From Candidatus Omnitrophota bacterium (GTDB lineage: Bacteria; Omnitrophota; Gorgyraeia; JABMRG01), in contig JABMRG010000008.1 in the NCBI GenBank assembly GCA_013202935.1, forward strand, positions 1 to 5,045: a DNA stretch of 5,045 nucleotides, in the 5' to 3' direction. Positions 1 to 5,045 of this stretch are shown here, piece by piece (positions within the stretch are counted from its first letter, which is position 1; each line of letters opens with the position of its first letter). A model generated the notes under the pieces. That model searched no databases. It was not told the origin of the DNA and worked only from the letters and a program-made list of their open reading frames with translations. The position numbers were made by a program, and so were the translations under genes.

Positions 1-124
1 GGGTAAGCGCCTCAAGCTCTGCGTTCTTCTGTGCCAGCTCCTGTTCATAGAGCCCTTCGGCTTGGCTATATTGAGCGAAACTCAATATAATGAGCGTAGT
101 CAACACAAACCATTTCCTTAACAT
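1..124 (-). CDS. Partial exported protein: signal peptide followed by a probable coiled coil (3' end outside the window)
   Basis: The ATG at 124-122 has a strong ribosome binding site, AAAGGAG, six bases upstream. It opens a frame that stays open to the window edge, giving 41 codons. The first 22 residues look like a Sec signal peptide: positively charged start (MLRKW), hydrophobic core (residues 6-17), then SQA before the likely cleavage at A22/E23. The next residues (LYEQELAQKNAELEALT) are polar, rich in Glu, Gln and Leu, and spaced like the start of a coiled coil. The product is therefore probably periplasmic or secreted. It starts 24 bases after the stop of the gene at 149-898, so it is probably in the same operon. 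Too little is visible to name a family; any periplasmic protein with an N-terminal coiled coil would fit. Confidence 0.8.
   Translation of the reverse strand, partial: MLRKWFVLTTLIILSFAQYSQAEGLYEQELAQKNAELEALT
67..89. repeat. Perfect inverted repeat inside the signal-peptide codons
   Basis: Two 9-base arms (TATATTGAG and CTCAATATA) flank a 5-base loop (CGAAA on the plus strand). On the minus-strand transcript the hairpin lies about 35-57 bases after the start codon of the exported protein gene. No T-run follows, so it is not an intrinsic terminator. It could be an mRNA structure, a processing site or chance. Confidence 0.5.
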
Positions 125-130
125 AGCTTT

Positions 131-137
131 CTCCTTT
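131..137 (-). promoter_or_regulatory. Ribosome binding site of the exported protein gene at the left edge
   Basis: AAAGGAG is read on the minus strand six bases before the ATG at 124-122. This near-consensus site fixes the start of a gene whose visible part is too short to be judged by length alone. Confidence 0.85.
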
Positions 138-148
138 CTTTTTGTCTT

Positions 149-898
149 TTATCGTACCTCAACTCTGGCATTCGGGTTGAATGGGTTGGTCCGGCTTGCA
201 AGAGAAAATAGGTACGGATAGTTCCTCTGCAGGTGCAGCATATAAGAGAGCCATTCGTGGATTAAGAGCTGGTAAGCTCTCTTTATATCGCCTGCAACAT
301 GCTCAAGATCTGTATCAGTCAGCCCGATCAGGTCTTGCCGAAAACTCAGTTCTTCCGTAAGATGAAATACCGCCCACAGCAGGTTTGTAAAAGATTCATG
401 CTCAAGCAGATTGGGGTTTTCCAGTAGATTGAGCAAAAAAGGCCTTTTTTCTACCAGAAAGTCGTTCAGCACTACCAGGCCCCCTCCGCTTAAGTCGATG
501 CTTGCTTCACGTCTTTTAATATCCTTGTCAAACCTTGCAAAATCCCTCCTGGTCCATCCACCTAAACCAGAAAGCTCTTTTGCAATGTGCGAAAAATCCA
601 CGTCAAAAACAGAAAACTTTGCTATAAGCTCTGTCCCAACCTCACTAAAAAAGGCACCTATTACCATATTGAGCTTCTTGAGCATGGAGAGCTTCTCTCT
701 ACTACTTAGAAGCTTATGCAAGATAAGGGTTACTAACAGAACCTCAAAAAATACAAATGCGATATCCCCAATAAGATATATAAAAATATGGTGCACATCT
801 CTAAAAATTATATAATGTATTACATAAACGATAACAGACAGCGCTATAAGAATAACACCTAAGGCAACCTGCCAGTTGAAGATTCGCTTAATACCCAT
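149..898 (-). CDS. Conserved-looking hypothetical protein, two N-terminal membrane helices plus a cytoplasmic helical domain
   Basis: This is a 249-residue protein I cannot assign to a named family. Residues about 9-31 and 38-62 are two hydrophobic helices joined by a short loop that contains the histidine pair of HHIFIYLIGD (residues 36-45). The helices are followed by a charged, mostly helical soluble part (residues 65-249). Basic residues before the first helix (K4, R5) and after the second (K62, R67, K69) suggest that both ends are cytoplasmic. The segment KKLNMVIGAFFSEVGTEL (residues 74-91) just after the membrane part looks constrained. The tail ends NPFNPNARVEVR. No catalytic motif is evident. 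The ATG lies 7 bases after the nitroreductase stop, with only a weak AGGA about 12 bases upstream, so translation may depend on coupling to that gene. A sensor-like or scaffold role is possible, but nothing here proves it. Confidence 0.85.
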   Translation of the reverse strand: MGIKRIFNWQVALGVILIALSVIVYVIHYIIFRDVHHIFIYLIGDIAFVFFEVLLVTLILHKLLSSREKLSMLKKLNMVIGAFFSEVGTELIAKFSVFDVDFSHIAKELSGLGGWTRRDFARFDKDIKRREASIDLSGGGLVVLNDFLVEKRPFLLNLLENPNLLEHESFTNLLWAVFHLTEELSFRQDLIGLTDTDLEHVAGDIKRAYQLLIHEWLSYMLHLQRNYPYLFSLASRTNPFNPNARVEVR

Positions 899-905
899 AA
901 GAGAT

Positions 906-1526
906 TTATATCCTATTTATATGAATAACGTCGCGCAGAGGCCTTTTCGGAACATGCAAAATACCTCTTTTATCAAGGTAGTAATTTACCGGCCCAGTAA
1001 ATTTAGCCACCATTGACCGCATCTTTGGATAGCCTAATGCTATTACAGAATCCACTTCCAGGTTCTTTGGCATAGAAAGCGGTTTGCGTATGCCTTGCTT
1101 ATTTATAGCACCGAGCCAGCAGCTTGCAATACCCTTCGACTGGGCATATAGCATAATATTTTCTGCAGCAGCCCCCACATCTCTTAGGTCAGGCTTAAAT
1201 GAATATCTAATAGCAGCCTCATCCCTTTTTACAACAGAGTGGGCTACCTTCTGCTTATTTATCAATATTATAATATAGGCAACAGGTTCACAACCTGCTT
1301 GGGGGCTACCTCTTGGTGCTATATATCCCGCCCACTTAAGATGCTTAAAAATCTCGCTACATAGGGTCTGCGTAGTGATAACCAGGAATTCCAAAGGCTG
1401 CATATTGGCTGCTGAAGGAGCCAACCTCGCACAATTTACCATGCGCCTCAATTCCCTTATATCTATTTTGCGCTTCTGAAAATTCCTTATAGACCTTCTT
1501 TTAAGTATTGCCCTGTATAGTTCCAT
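906..1526 (-). CDS. Nitroreductase-family FMN-dependent oxidoreductase
   Basis: This 206-residue protein has the usual length and layout of the nitroreductase superfamily, whose members are homodimeric FMN enzymes that take electrons from NAD(P)H. The N-terminal FMN-phosphate motif RRSIRNF is at residues 10-16. It is followed by NCARLAPSAANMQPLEF (residues 31-47), matching the family's 'aR.APSa.N.QPw.f' signature. The central helix DVGAAAENIMLYAQSKGIASCWLG (116-139) matches the conserved 'D.g.a.qnl.L.A...Gl.scw.g' block. ALGYP near residue 165 is the usual C-terminal strand. It is probably cytoplasmic. The substrate cannot be read from sequence: the family includes nitroaromatic, quinone and flavin reductases and dehalogenase-like enzymes. 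There is no fused ferredoxin domain, unlike some anaerobe homologues, but the gene follows a membrane Fe-S protein gene. The first codons are strikingly rich in AGG/AGA and ATA. The ATG at 1526 fits the family start, although its ribosome binding site is poor. Confidence 0.92.
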   Translation of the reverse strand: MELYRAILKRRSIRNFQKRKIDIRELRRMVNCARLAPSAANMQPLEFLVITTQTLCSEIFKHLKWAGYIAPRGSPQAGCEPVAYIIILINKQKVAHSVVKRDEAAIRYSFKPDLRDVGAAAENIMLYAQSKGIASCWLGAINKQGIRKPLSMPKNLEVDSVIALGYPKMRSMVAKFTGPVNYYLDKRGILHVPKRPLRDVIHINRI

Positions 1527-1531
1527 AGTTT

Positions 1532-1545
1532 TATATCCAGATATA
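1532..1545. repeat. AT-rich palindrome just upstream of the nitroreductase start
   Basis: The arms TATATC and GATATA are separated by two bases and lie five bases before the nitroreductase ATG, in the longest intergenic gap of the window (45 bases, 1527-1571). The only candidate ribosome binding bases (GGA) fall inside it. It could be a small operator or merely AT-rich spacer sequence; no matching -35/-10 promoter pair was recognised. Confidence 0.25.
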
Positions 1546-1571
1546 TTAGTCCATATTTTACCAAAAAAGAG

Positions 1572-2048
1572 TTAACTTTTCAATCTTTTAGCTTTATTGG
1601 CCTTGGATATGCCCTCTTGTAGGGTACCCATCGGACAGATAGCACACCAGCCCCTATGCCTTGTCCCTATCGCAAGAATAACAGATATCACAGTGGTTAT
1701 TAAACACATACTAACAAAGACCTTGCCTATAAGCATAGGGTTACCACCGGTAATTATTATTCTGTACGCAAAGATTGAGATAAAGACTACAAAAACAAGC
1801 CAGCGAAACCAGCTCCTTGTAAACAGAGTTGGAATAGGTATCTTAAGGCCTACCCTGGGCAGAAGGATATCCAAAAAAGCGCCCCTTGGGCAGAGGTTCC
1901 AACACCAGTAGCGGACCTTAAAGAACGATAAGGTTAAAAAGAATGCCATCATAGCTGCAACCAGATAGCCCAATAATGGATAGAATATACCACCTATTAT
2001 TATAAGCGGAAGCAACCATACTGTTAAATATTGTGATTTTTTAGCCAT
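1572..2048 (-). CDS. NapH-like 4Fe-4S membrane protein (Fer4_5 type), compact form
   Basis: This 158-residue protein has about four hydrophobic segments (near residues 8-24, 26-43, 82-99 and 107-127) and two cysteine motifs: CWNLCPRG (C49, C53) and CAICPMG (C135, C138). Each CxxxCP or CxxCP motif follows a membrane segment, and the arrangement matches the NapH/CcoG/NosR-type polyferredoxin membrane domain (Fer4_5). In characterised relatives such proteins pass electrons between the quinone pool or a membrane donor and redox partners. The protein ends soon after the second motif with a basic tail (KANKAKRLKS). It therefore lacks the double 4Fe-4S ferredoxin domain of NapH, and four visible motif cysteines may form one cluster or act in a dimer. 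The gene lies 14 bases after the ferritin-like gene and 45 bases before the nitroreductase gene. No good ribosome binding site is visible. The electron partner is unknown. Confidence 0.85.
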   Translation of the reverse strand: MAKKSQYLTVWLLPLIIIGGIFYPLLGYLVAAMMAFFLTLSFFKVRYWCWNLCPRGAFLDILLPRVGLKIPIPTLFTRSWFRWLVFVVFISIFAYRIIITGGNPMLIGKVFVSMCLITTVISVILAIGTRHRGWCAICPMGTLQEGISKANKAKRLKS

Positions 2049-2062
2049 CTCTTATTGTAAGC

Positions 2063-2584
2063 TTATCCCTGCGGAAAAGACCCCTCCTCATACATGAACC
2101 AGTTATGGGAATCTGTTATATATGCGTGAAGGCCTTCGAGTATCTCATAATGAGACTTCTCCTCGCTCAACAGAAACTCAAGCAGCTTTATAACGCTCGG
2201 ATCATCTGTATCTTTTAACATACTACCATAGAAGTTGTAGCCGTTTTTTTCAAAATCTAGAGCAAACTCACAAGCCTTTCTGTCATCGTCAACAGACTCA
2301 ATCTTATCCTGTAACTCAGAGAGGTTTTTTGCAAATATACTGGTATCATCTGCCCGGGCTTGCTGCTTATTGGTAAAATCGACCTCTGGCAACTGCTTCT
2401 TATCTTTCAGATCATAATAGAAATTCTTGATATTTTCTATATGGAATACCTCATTATCTGCGAGAAAATTAAACGTCTTCTTAGTTATAATATTACTGGC
2501 CTTTTCAGCTGCCTCCTTGTAGAATGCCCAACCCTTCTCTTCCATGCCTAGCGCCTCGCCCAGTAATTCCGATAAATCTTTCAT
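2063..2584 (-). CDS. Ferritin-like/rubrerythrin-type di-iron protein without rubredoxin domain
   Basis: This 173-residue protein is an all-helical ferritin-like bundle with two matching halves. Half one has MEEKGWAFY (likely ligand E15) and DNEVFH (E45 and H48). Half two has FEKNGYNFY (E112) and SEEKSHYEIL (E142 and H145). This E, ExxH / E, ExxH set is the di-iron ligand pattern of the rubrerythrin superfamily. An acidic, variable linker joins the halves (about residues 60-105). There is no CxxC pair, so the rubredoxin electron-transfer domain of classical rubrerythrin is missing; the only cysteine is C105. Family members commonly reduce peroxide or handle iron in the cytoplasm of anaerobes, and a peroxidase-like role here is inference. 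The C-terminal tail, with SHNWFMYEEG (residues 159-168), is aromatic and acidic. The start is supported by AAGGAG ten bases upstream of the ATG. The gene sits just upstream of the Fe-S membrane protein gene. Confidence 0.9.
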   Translation of the reverse strand: MKDLSELLGEALGMEEKGWAFYKEAAEKASNIITKKTFNFLADNEVFHIENIKNFYYDLKDKKQLPEVDFTNKQQARADDTSIFAKNLSELQDKIESVDDDRKACEFALDFEKNGYNFYGSMLKDTDDPSVIKLLEFLLSEEKSHYEILEGLHAYITDSHNWFMYEEGSFPQG

Positions 2585-2594
2585 AACCTTTTAA

Positions 2595-2600
2595 CTCCTT
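2595..2600 (-). promoter_or_regulatory. Ribosome binding site of the ferritin-like gene
   Basis: AAGGAG on the minus strand, ten bases before the ATG at 2584. It lies immediately after the stop codon of the upstream small membrane protein (TGA at 2604-2602), which fits coupled translation. Confidence 0.75.
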
Positions 2601-2601
2601 T

Positions 2602-2961
2602 TCACTTAATCATTAAGATCAAAACGCCTATGCCGATCTGGCAAAGCGCCCAGACCCTGAATGCTATTACTGGCTGCTTAAGCAAGAAGTCCATAATTTT
2701 ACCAGCCGCCTTTGCCTTAAGCATAAAAAAACCCTTAATTATTACTACGATTCCAATTACCAAAATAATCTTTGCGAGCAAGCCTTCATACCTGGCTCCT
2801 GCACCTATAAGCGGTATAGCAAAGAAGAGAATTATTAAAAATAAGTATCTTCGCACTACTTTTATGCTCTTTTTTTGAATCCTTCTCCTTAGAAAATTAG
2901 GCTTTAATAGAAAAAGAATGCCTGTTATCACCCAGAACCATCCTAATATCCTAAGGAACAT
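2602..2961 (-). CDS. Small hydrophobic membrane protein of unknown function
   Basis: I do not recognise this 119-residue protein. It is mostly hydrophobic, with probable membrane segments near residues 3-19, 40-56, 61-79 and 98-118. A strongly basic loop (RRRIQKKSIKVVRR, residues 25-38) follows the first segment, which by the positive-inside rule puts that loop in the cytoplasm. The first and last segments look alike: each has an Arg at the membrane edge and a run such as TGILFLL or IGVLILM, so an old internal duplication is possible. There are no catalytic motifs, and the only cysteine is C107. It starts 15 bases after the DUF456 gene and ends 17 bases before the ferritin-like gene, so it is part of the same run. 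The ATG is preceded by a purine-rich stretch (GAGAAGGGGGTAAGG) that can serve as a ribosome binding site. Confidence 0.75.
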   Translation of the reverse strand: MFLRILGWFWVITGILFLLKPNFLRRRIQKKSIKVVRRYLFLIILFFAIPLIGAGARYEGLLAKIILVIGIVVIIKGFFMLKAKAAGKIMDFLLKQPVIAFRVWALCQIGIGVLILMIK

Positions 2962-2976
2962 CCTTACCCCCTTCTC

Positions 2977-3486
2977 TTATATACCTAAAGCTATCAATCT
3001 TGAGATCATGATCCAGAACATGGCAGCTGCTATTGCTAGCTTTGCTATTATTGAACCTAACCTGCCAATCACACCGCCTGCACCGGACTTGAGCGACTTG
3101 ACAAGGTCTTTTTGTAGTATAAGCTCGACGAGAAAAGCGCCTAGAAATATACCTAAGAATGTGCCCAATATCAGCCCTATCCCTAAAAATACAGCTCCGC
3201 TTGCTGCGCCTATAATACCTCCTATAACGGCTCCTACAGTAGCGGCATTTGAGGCACCCAGTTTTTTGGCACCTACGATAACAAGAATATATTCCAGCAC
3301 CTCACCGCAAAGGTAGAGCGTCAACAAGATTATAAGCGTTCTGATATTAAATGGGGAAAACCCGGTCATCAGGGCATGAAAGACAGACCCTAAAAGGATA
3401 ATCAGAGTCCCAAAGGTTGTAAAGAATATCGCTGCAAAGCCTATTATGCTAAATACTATCCAAATCGTTAATGCAGCTATCTCCAT
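2977..3486 (-). CDS. DUF456 family membrane protein
   Basis: This 169-residue, very hydrophobic, glycine-rich protein matches the DUF456 (COG2839) pattern. Hydrophobic helices lie near residues 5-40 and 50-70. They are followed by the family's hallmark GAKKLGASNAATVGAVIG (residues 72-89) and a long Gly/Ala/Leu helix region with repeated small-residue spacing (GLILGTFLGIFLGAFLVE, 104-121). The C-terminal part KSLKSGAGGVIGRLGSIIAK (130-149) also fits the family, before a last membrane helix. The length is close to the usual 150-170 residues. Its biochemical function is not known; the abundant GxxxG-like spacing suggests tight helix packing or oligomers in the inner membrane. Translation starts at an ATG five bases after a perfect AGGAGG that abuts the stop codon of the mechanosensitive channel gene, so the two are very likely co-translated. 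Confidence 0.88.
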   Translation of the reverse strand: MEIAALTIWIVFSIIGFAAIFFTTFGTLIILLGSVFHALMTGFSPFNIRTLIILLTLYLCGEVLEYILVIVGAKKLGASNAATVGAVIGGIIGAASGAVFLGIGLILGTFLGIFLGAFLVELILQKDLVKSLKSGAGGVIGRLGSIIAKLAIAAAMFWIMISRLIALGI

Positions 3487-3491
3487 AACAG

Positions 3492-3497
3492 CCTCCT
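3492..3497 (-). promoter_or_regulatory. Ribosome binding site of the DUF456 gene, abutting the mscS-type stop codon
   Basis: A perfect AGGAGG lies five bases before the ATG at 3486, directly after the TAA stop (3500-3498) of the channel gene. With the stop it reads TAAAGGAGG, so a ribosome ending the channel stands on the start site of the DUF456 gene. This is strong support for co-translation and for the natural C terminus of the short channel. Confidence 0.88.
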
Positions 3498-4130
3498 TTA
3501 CTTTTTTATCTCTTCGCCATAGGTATAGTTTATTATTTTACTTTTGCTCAGGTCGAGATTTGGCACGATAATCACTGCTTTTTCCTCAGATAAAAACTTC
3601 GATCGCCTGATGCCGATATCAAGGACTTTTACCACCTCTCCGGATGGGATCTTTACACTGTCCCCTATGCGAAACGGCCTATCTATCATAATCAAAAATC
3701 CCGCAATAATATTAGATATGGTATCTTTTGCAGCAAGCGCAATAGCCAGCGAGCCAACGCCTAAGGTGGCTATCAGGGCATTTATATTTACACCATATAA
3801 GGGCAAGGTAATAAGTATAGCGAATGTCCATATTATAATATTGATTGTCCTGCGTAAGAAAGGTAGGAGCTCTTCGTCGAGCGTGGTAGCTGTTTTTGTA
3901 GTTACATTTTCAGCATACCAATTAATAATGCCCGAGGCTATTCTCTGCACCAGCATTGTTATCGAGATAGCAAATACTGTAATAAATACTGCCATCACAC
4001 CACGATTTACCTGGCCTGAAACAGAAGGCTCTATGTTGATTGAATAAAAGAGGCGTATGGCAATAAGCGCAAGAAGCATTATTAAGGGGACTGTGATTGC
4101 ACGTATTATTGATACTATCATATTTTTCAT
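3498..4130 (-). CDS. Short MscS-type mechanosensitive ion channel
   Basis: This 210-residue protein belongs to the MscS family of tension-gated channels, which release solutes through the inner membrane on hypo-osmotic shock. Helices TM1 (about 5-28) and TM2 (about 44-66) are followed by TLDEELLPFLRR (83-94) and the pore helix region (about 96-147), which carries LGVGSLAIALAAKDTISN (123-140), the glycine/alanine-packed family signature. RPFRIGDSVKI (151-161) and VIIVPNLDL (186-194) are the hallmark motifs of the cytoplasmic beta domain. The protein then stops at IINYTYGEEIKK, where longer relatives (E. coli MscS has 286 residues) continue into the C-terminal alpha/beta domain that forms the vestibule cage. 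The stop directly precedes the next gene's ribosome binding site, so the shortness looks natural rather than a frameshift. The start is supported by GGAG six bases upstream. It lies 18 bases after the flavoprotein gene. Confidence 0.93.
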   Translation of the reverse strand: MKNMIVSIIRAITVPLIMLLALIAIRLFYSINIEPSVSGQVNRGVMAVFITVFAISITMLVQRIASGIINWYAENVTTKTATTLDEELLPFLRRTINIIIWTFAILITLPLYGVNINALIATLGVGSLAIALAAKDTISNIIAGFLIMIDRPFRIGDSVKIPSGEVVKVLDIGIRRSKFLSEEKAVIIVPNLDLSKSKIINYTYGEEIKK

Positions 4131-4136
4131 CTAATT

Positions 4137-4140
4137 CTCC
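4137..4140 (-). promoter_or_regulatory. Ribosome binding site of the MscS-type channel gene
   Basis: GGAG on the minus strand, six bases before the ATG at 4130, in the 18-base gap after the flavoprotein gene. It supports the chosen start. Confidence 0.7.
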
Positions 4141-4148
4141 ATCTGTTT

Positions 4149-5045
4149 TTAAGGCCTGCAGCTGGTCCCTGCCAGGTAACCTGTGGAAAAGGCTGCCTGC
4201 AGGTTAAATCCACCTGTATCTGCGTCAATATCTATCATCTCACCGCAGAAATAGAGGCCTTCTACGATTCGCGAAACCATTGTGCGGGGATCTATCTCTT
4301 TCAAGGAAACTCCTCCGCGACTTACCATAGCATTTTCTATTCCAGCTGTTGCGCATATATTCAATCTGAATGCCTTAAGCAGGGATAGTATGGCTTTCCG
4401 CTCTGATCTAGTAAGCTGATTTACCCTCTTCTCAGGCAGAACCCCTGCGGAAGATAGAAATATCGGAATAAGCCTTAAAGGCAACATCTCCTTGAGAAGA
4501 TTCTTTATACCCTTTCTTGGGCTCTGCTCAATCTCCCTCAGGAGGCGCGCGCGCAGCTGCTCTTCTGAAAGAGCAGGTTTTAAATCTATATCTACAAAGG
4601 CCTTTCTTTCATCGTGCAGCCAATCCGCCACTCTTCCGCTAAGTGAGAGCACCAACGGGCCTGATATTCCCTTTTTTGTAAATACCATTTCCCCGGTATC
4701 TGACTGGATTTTGTTCTTACCATTTGAAAATTGAAGGCGAATGTTTCTTAGTGTGAGGCCTTCCAAGGCCAAAGGGTAAGACTCTTTGACAACTAGGGGC
4801 ACAAGCCCTGGTTTAAACCCAACAATCAAATGGCCTGACCTTTCTGCTATTTTAACACCTTTTCCATCTGAACCGGTAAAGCTATAAGATGCGCCGCCTG
4901 TTGCCAGAATAACCTTAGATGCCTCAAGAACGGTCTTATCCTTCAACTCGACGCCACGTACTCTTTGGCCTTTCACCAGGAGGTTGCTTACTTTTGTTTT
5001 GCACAAAACCTTCACCCTCTTCTTTGCTAGCTCTCTCCTTAATAC
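4149..5045 (-). CDS. HI0933/BaiN (YhiN/RdsA-like) FAD-dependent oxidoreductase, 5' end outside the window
   Basis: The frame is open to the right edge, giving 298 residues. A GTG at 5015 is probably internal, because the residues upstream of it (VLRRELAKKR) read as normal family sequence. Family members are about 390-420 residues, so roughly 100 N-terminal residues, including the first FAD-binding glycine motif, lie outside. Visible hallmarks are VILATGGASY (near 4910-4880), the second dinucleotide-fold motif; GSDGKG followed by AERSGH; GLVPLV; FTKKGISGPLVLSLSG (middle of the gene), matching the family's 'fTh.GiSGP' motif; and near the C terminus RGGVSLKEIDPRTM and GEMIDIDADTGGFNLQAAF (4244-4188), the FAD-contacting segment. 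The family includes BaiN, linked to bile-acid dehydroxylation, and E. coli RdsA/YhiN, but most members have no established substrate. It is the first gene in this run and is followed 18 bases later by the channel gene. Confidence 0.93.
   Translation of the reverse strand, partial: VLRRELAKKRVKVLCKTKVSNLLVKGQRVRGVELKDKTVLEASKVILATGGASYSFTGSDGKGVKIAERSGHLIVGFKPGLVPLVVKESYPLALEGLTLRNIRLQFSNGKNKIQSDTGEMVFTKKGISGPLVLSLSGRVADWLHDERKAFVDIDLKPALSEEQLRARLLREIEQSPRKGIKNLLKEMLPLRLIPIFLSSAGVLPEKRVNQLTRSERKAILSLLKAFRLNICATAGIENAMVSRGGVSLKEIDPRTMVSRIVEGLYFCGEMIDIDADTGGFNLQAAFSTGYLAGTSCRP

Noticed and set aside
411..815. Plus-strand open frame opposite the 249-residue gene
   Set aside because: It is rich in Ser, Thr and Arg with no recognisable domain, lies wholly antisense to a better gene and has no matching context.
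1553..1575. T-run right after the Fe-S protein stop codon on the minus strand, a possible intrinsic terminator
   Set aside because: Six T residues follow the stop, but no GC-containing stem precedes them; only weak A/T pairings can be drawn.
2918..3316. Plus-strand open frame opposite the DUF456 gene
   Set aside because: Its Pro/Ile/Ala-rich translation is the usual complement of Gly/Ala/Ile-rich membrane codons; it has no ribosome binding site context of its own and no domain.
3544..4047. Plus-strand open frame of 167 codons opposite the MscS-type gene
   Set aside because: The minus strand carries unmistakable MscS motifs; the plus-strand frame is a shadow produced by the hydrophobic codons of the channel.
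4545..4554. Alternating GC tract (five GC units), a possible Z-DNA or recombination site
   Set aside because: It lies within the flavoprotein gene, where it encodes an ordinary Leu-Arg-Ala-Arg helix segment, and is too short to argue for a separate role.
5013..5015. GTG as a possible true start of the flavoprotein
   Set aside because: The frame continues upstream to the window edge with family-like sequence, and a start here would remove the N-terminal FAD-binding motif expected in this family.

Overview
The window holds nine tightly packed genes, all on the minus strand, so transcription runs from the right edge to the left. I see no RNA genes, insertion sequences, CRISPR arrays or convincing terminators. 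Gaps between genes are 7 to 45 bases, which suggests one long operon or two abutting ones. Both end genes are cut by the window edges. Base composition is moderate by eye (about 40-45% GC). The genes use ATA for isoleucine and AGG/AGA for arginine very often. With the ferritin-like protein, the Fe-S membrane protein and the nitroreductase, this suggests an anaerobic or microaerophilic bacterium, probably from a less-cultured lineage. I cannot place the phylum from this window alone.

In order of transcription: (a) 5045-4149, the C-terminal three quarters of an HI0933/BaiN-type flavoprotein; (b) 4130-3498, a short MscS-type mechanosensitive channel without the usual C-terminal alpha/beta domain; (c) 3486-2977, a DUF456 glycine-rich membrane protein; (d) 2961-2602, a small hydrophobic protein of about four helices that I do not recognise; (e) 2584-2063, a ferritin-like/rubrerythrin-type di-iron protein without a rubredoxin domain; (f) 2048-1572, a NapH-like membrane protein with two short cysteine motifs; (g) 1526-906, a nitroreductase-family flavoprotein; (h) 898-149, a protein of unknown function with two membrane helices and a soluble helical domain; (i) 124-1, the start of an exported protein with a signal peptide and a probable coiled coil.

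The genes fall into two themes. The upstream half (b-d) is membrane or envelope physiology: an osmotic-release channel and two small membrane proteins. The downstream half (e-g) is redox: a di-iron protein, a membrane Fe-S protein and an FMN enzyme. These three could form a small oxidative-stress or electron-transfer module, but this is inferred only from adjacency. The last two genes (h, i) face the membrane and the periplasm. I found no clearly new defence or mobile system here. The points most worth a second look are the redox trio, the pared-down MscS, and the two uncharacterised membrane proteins.
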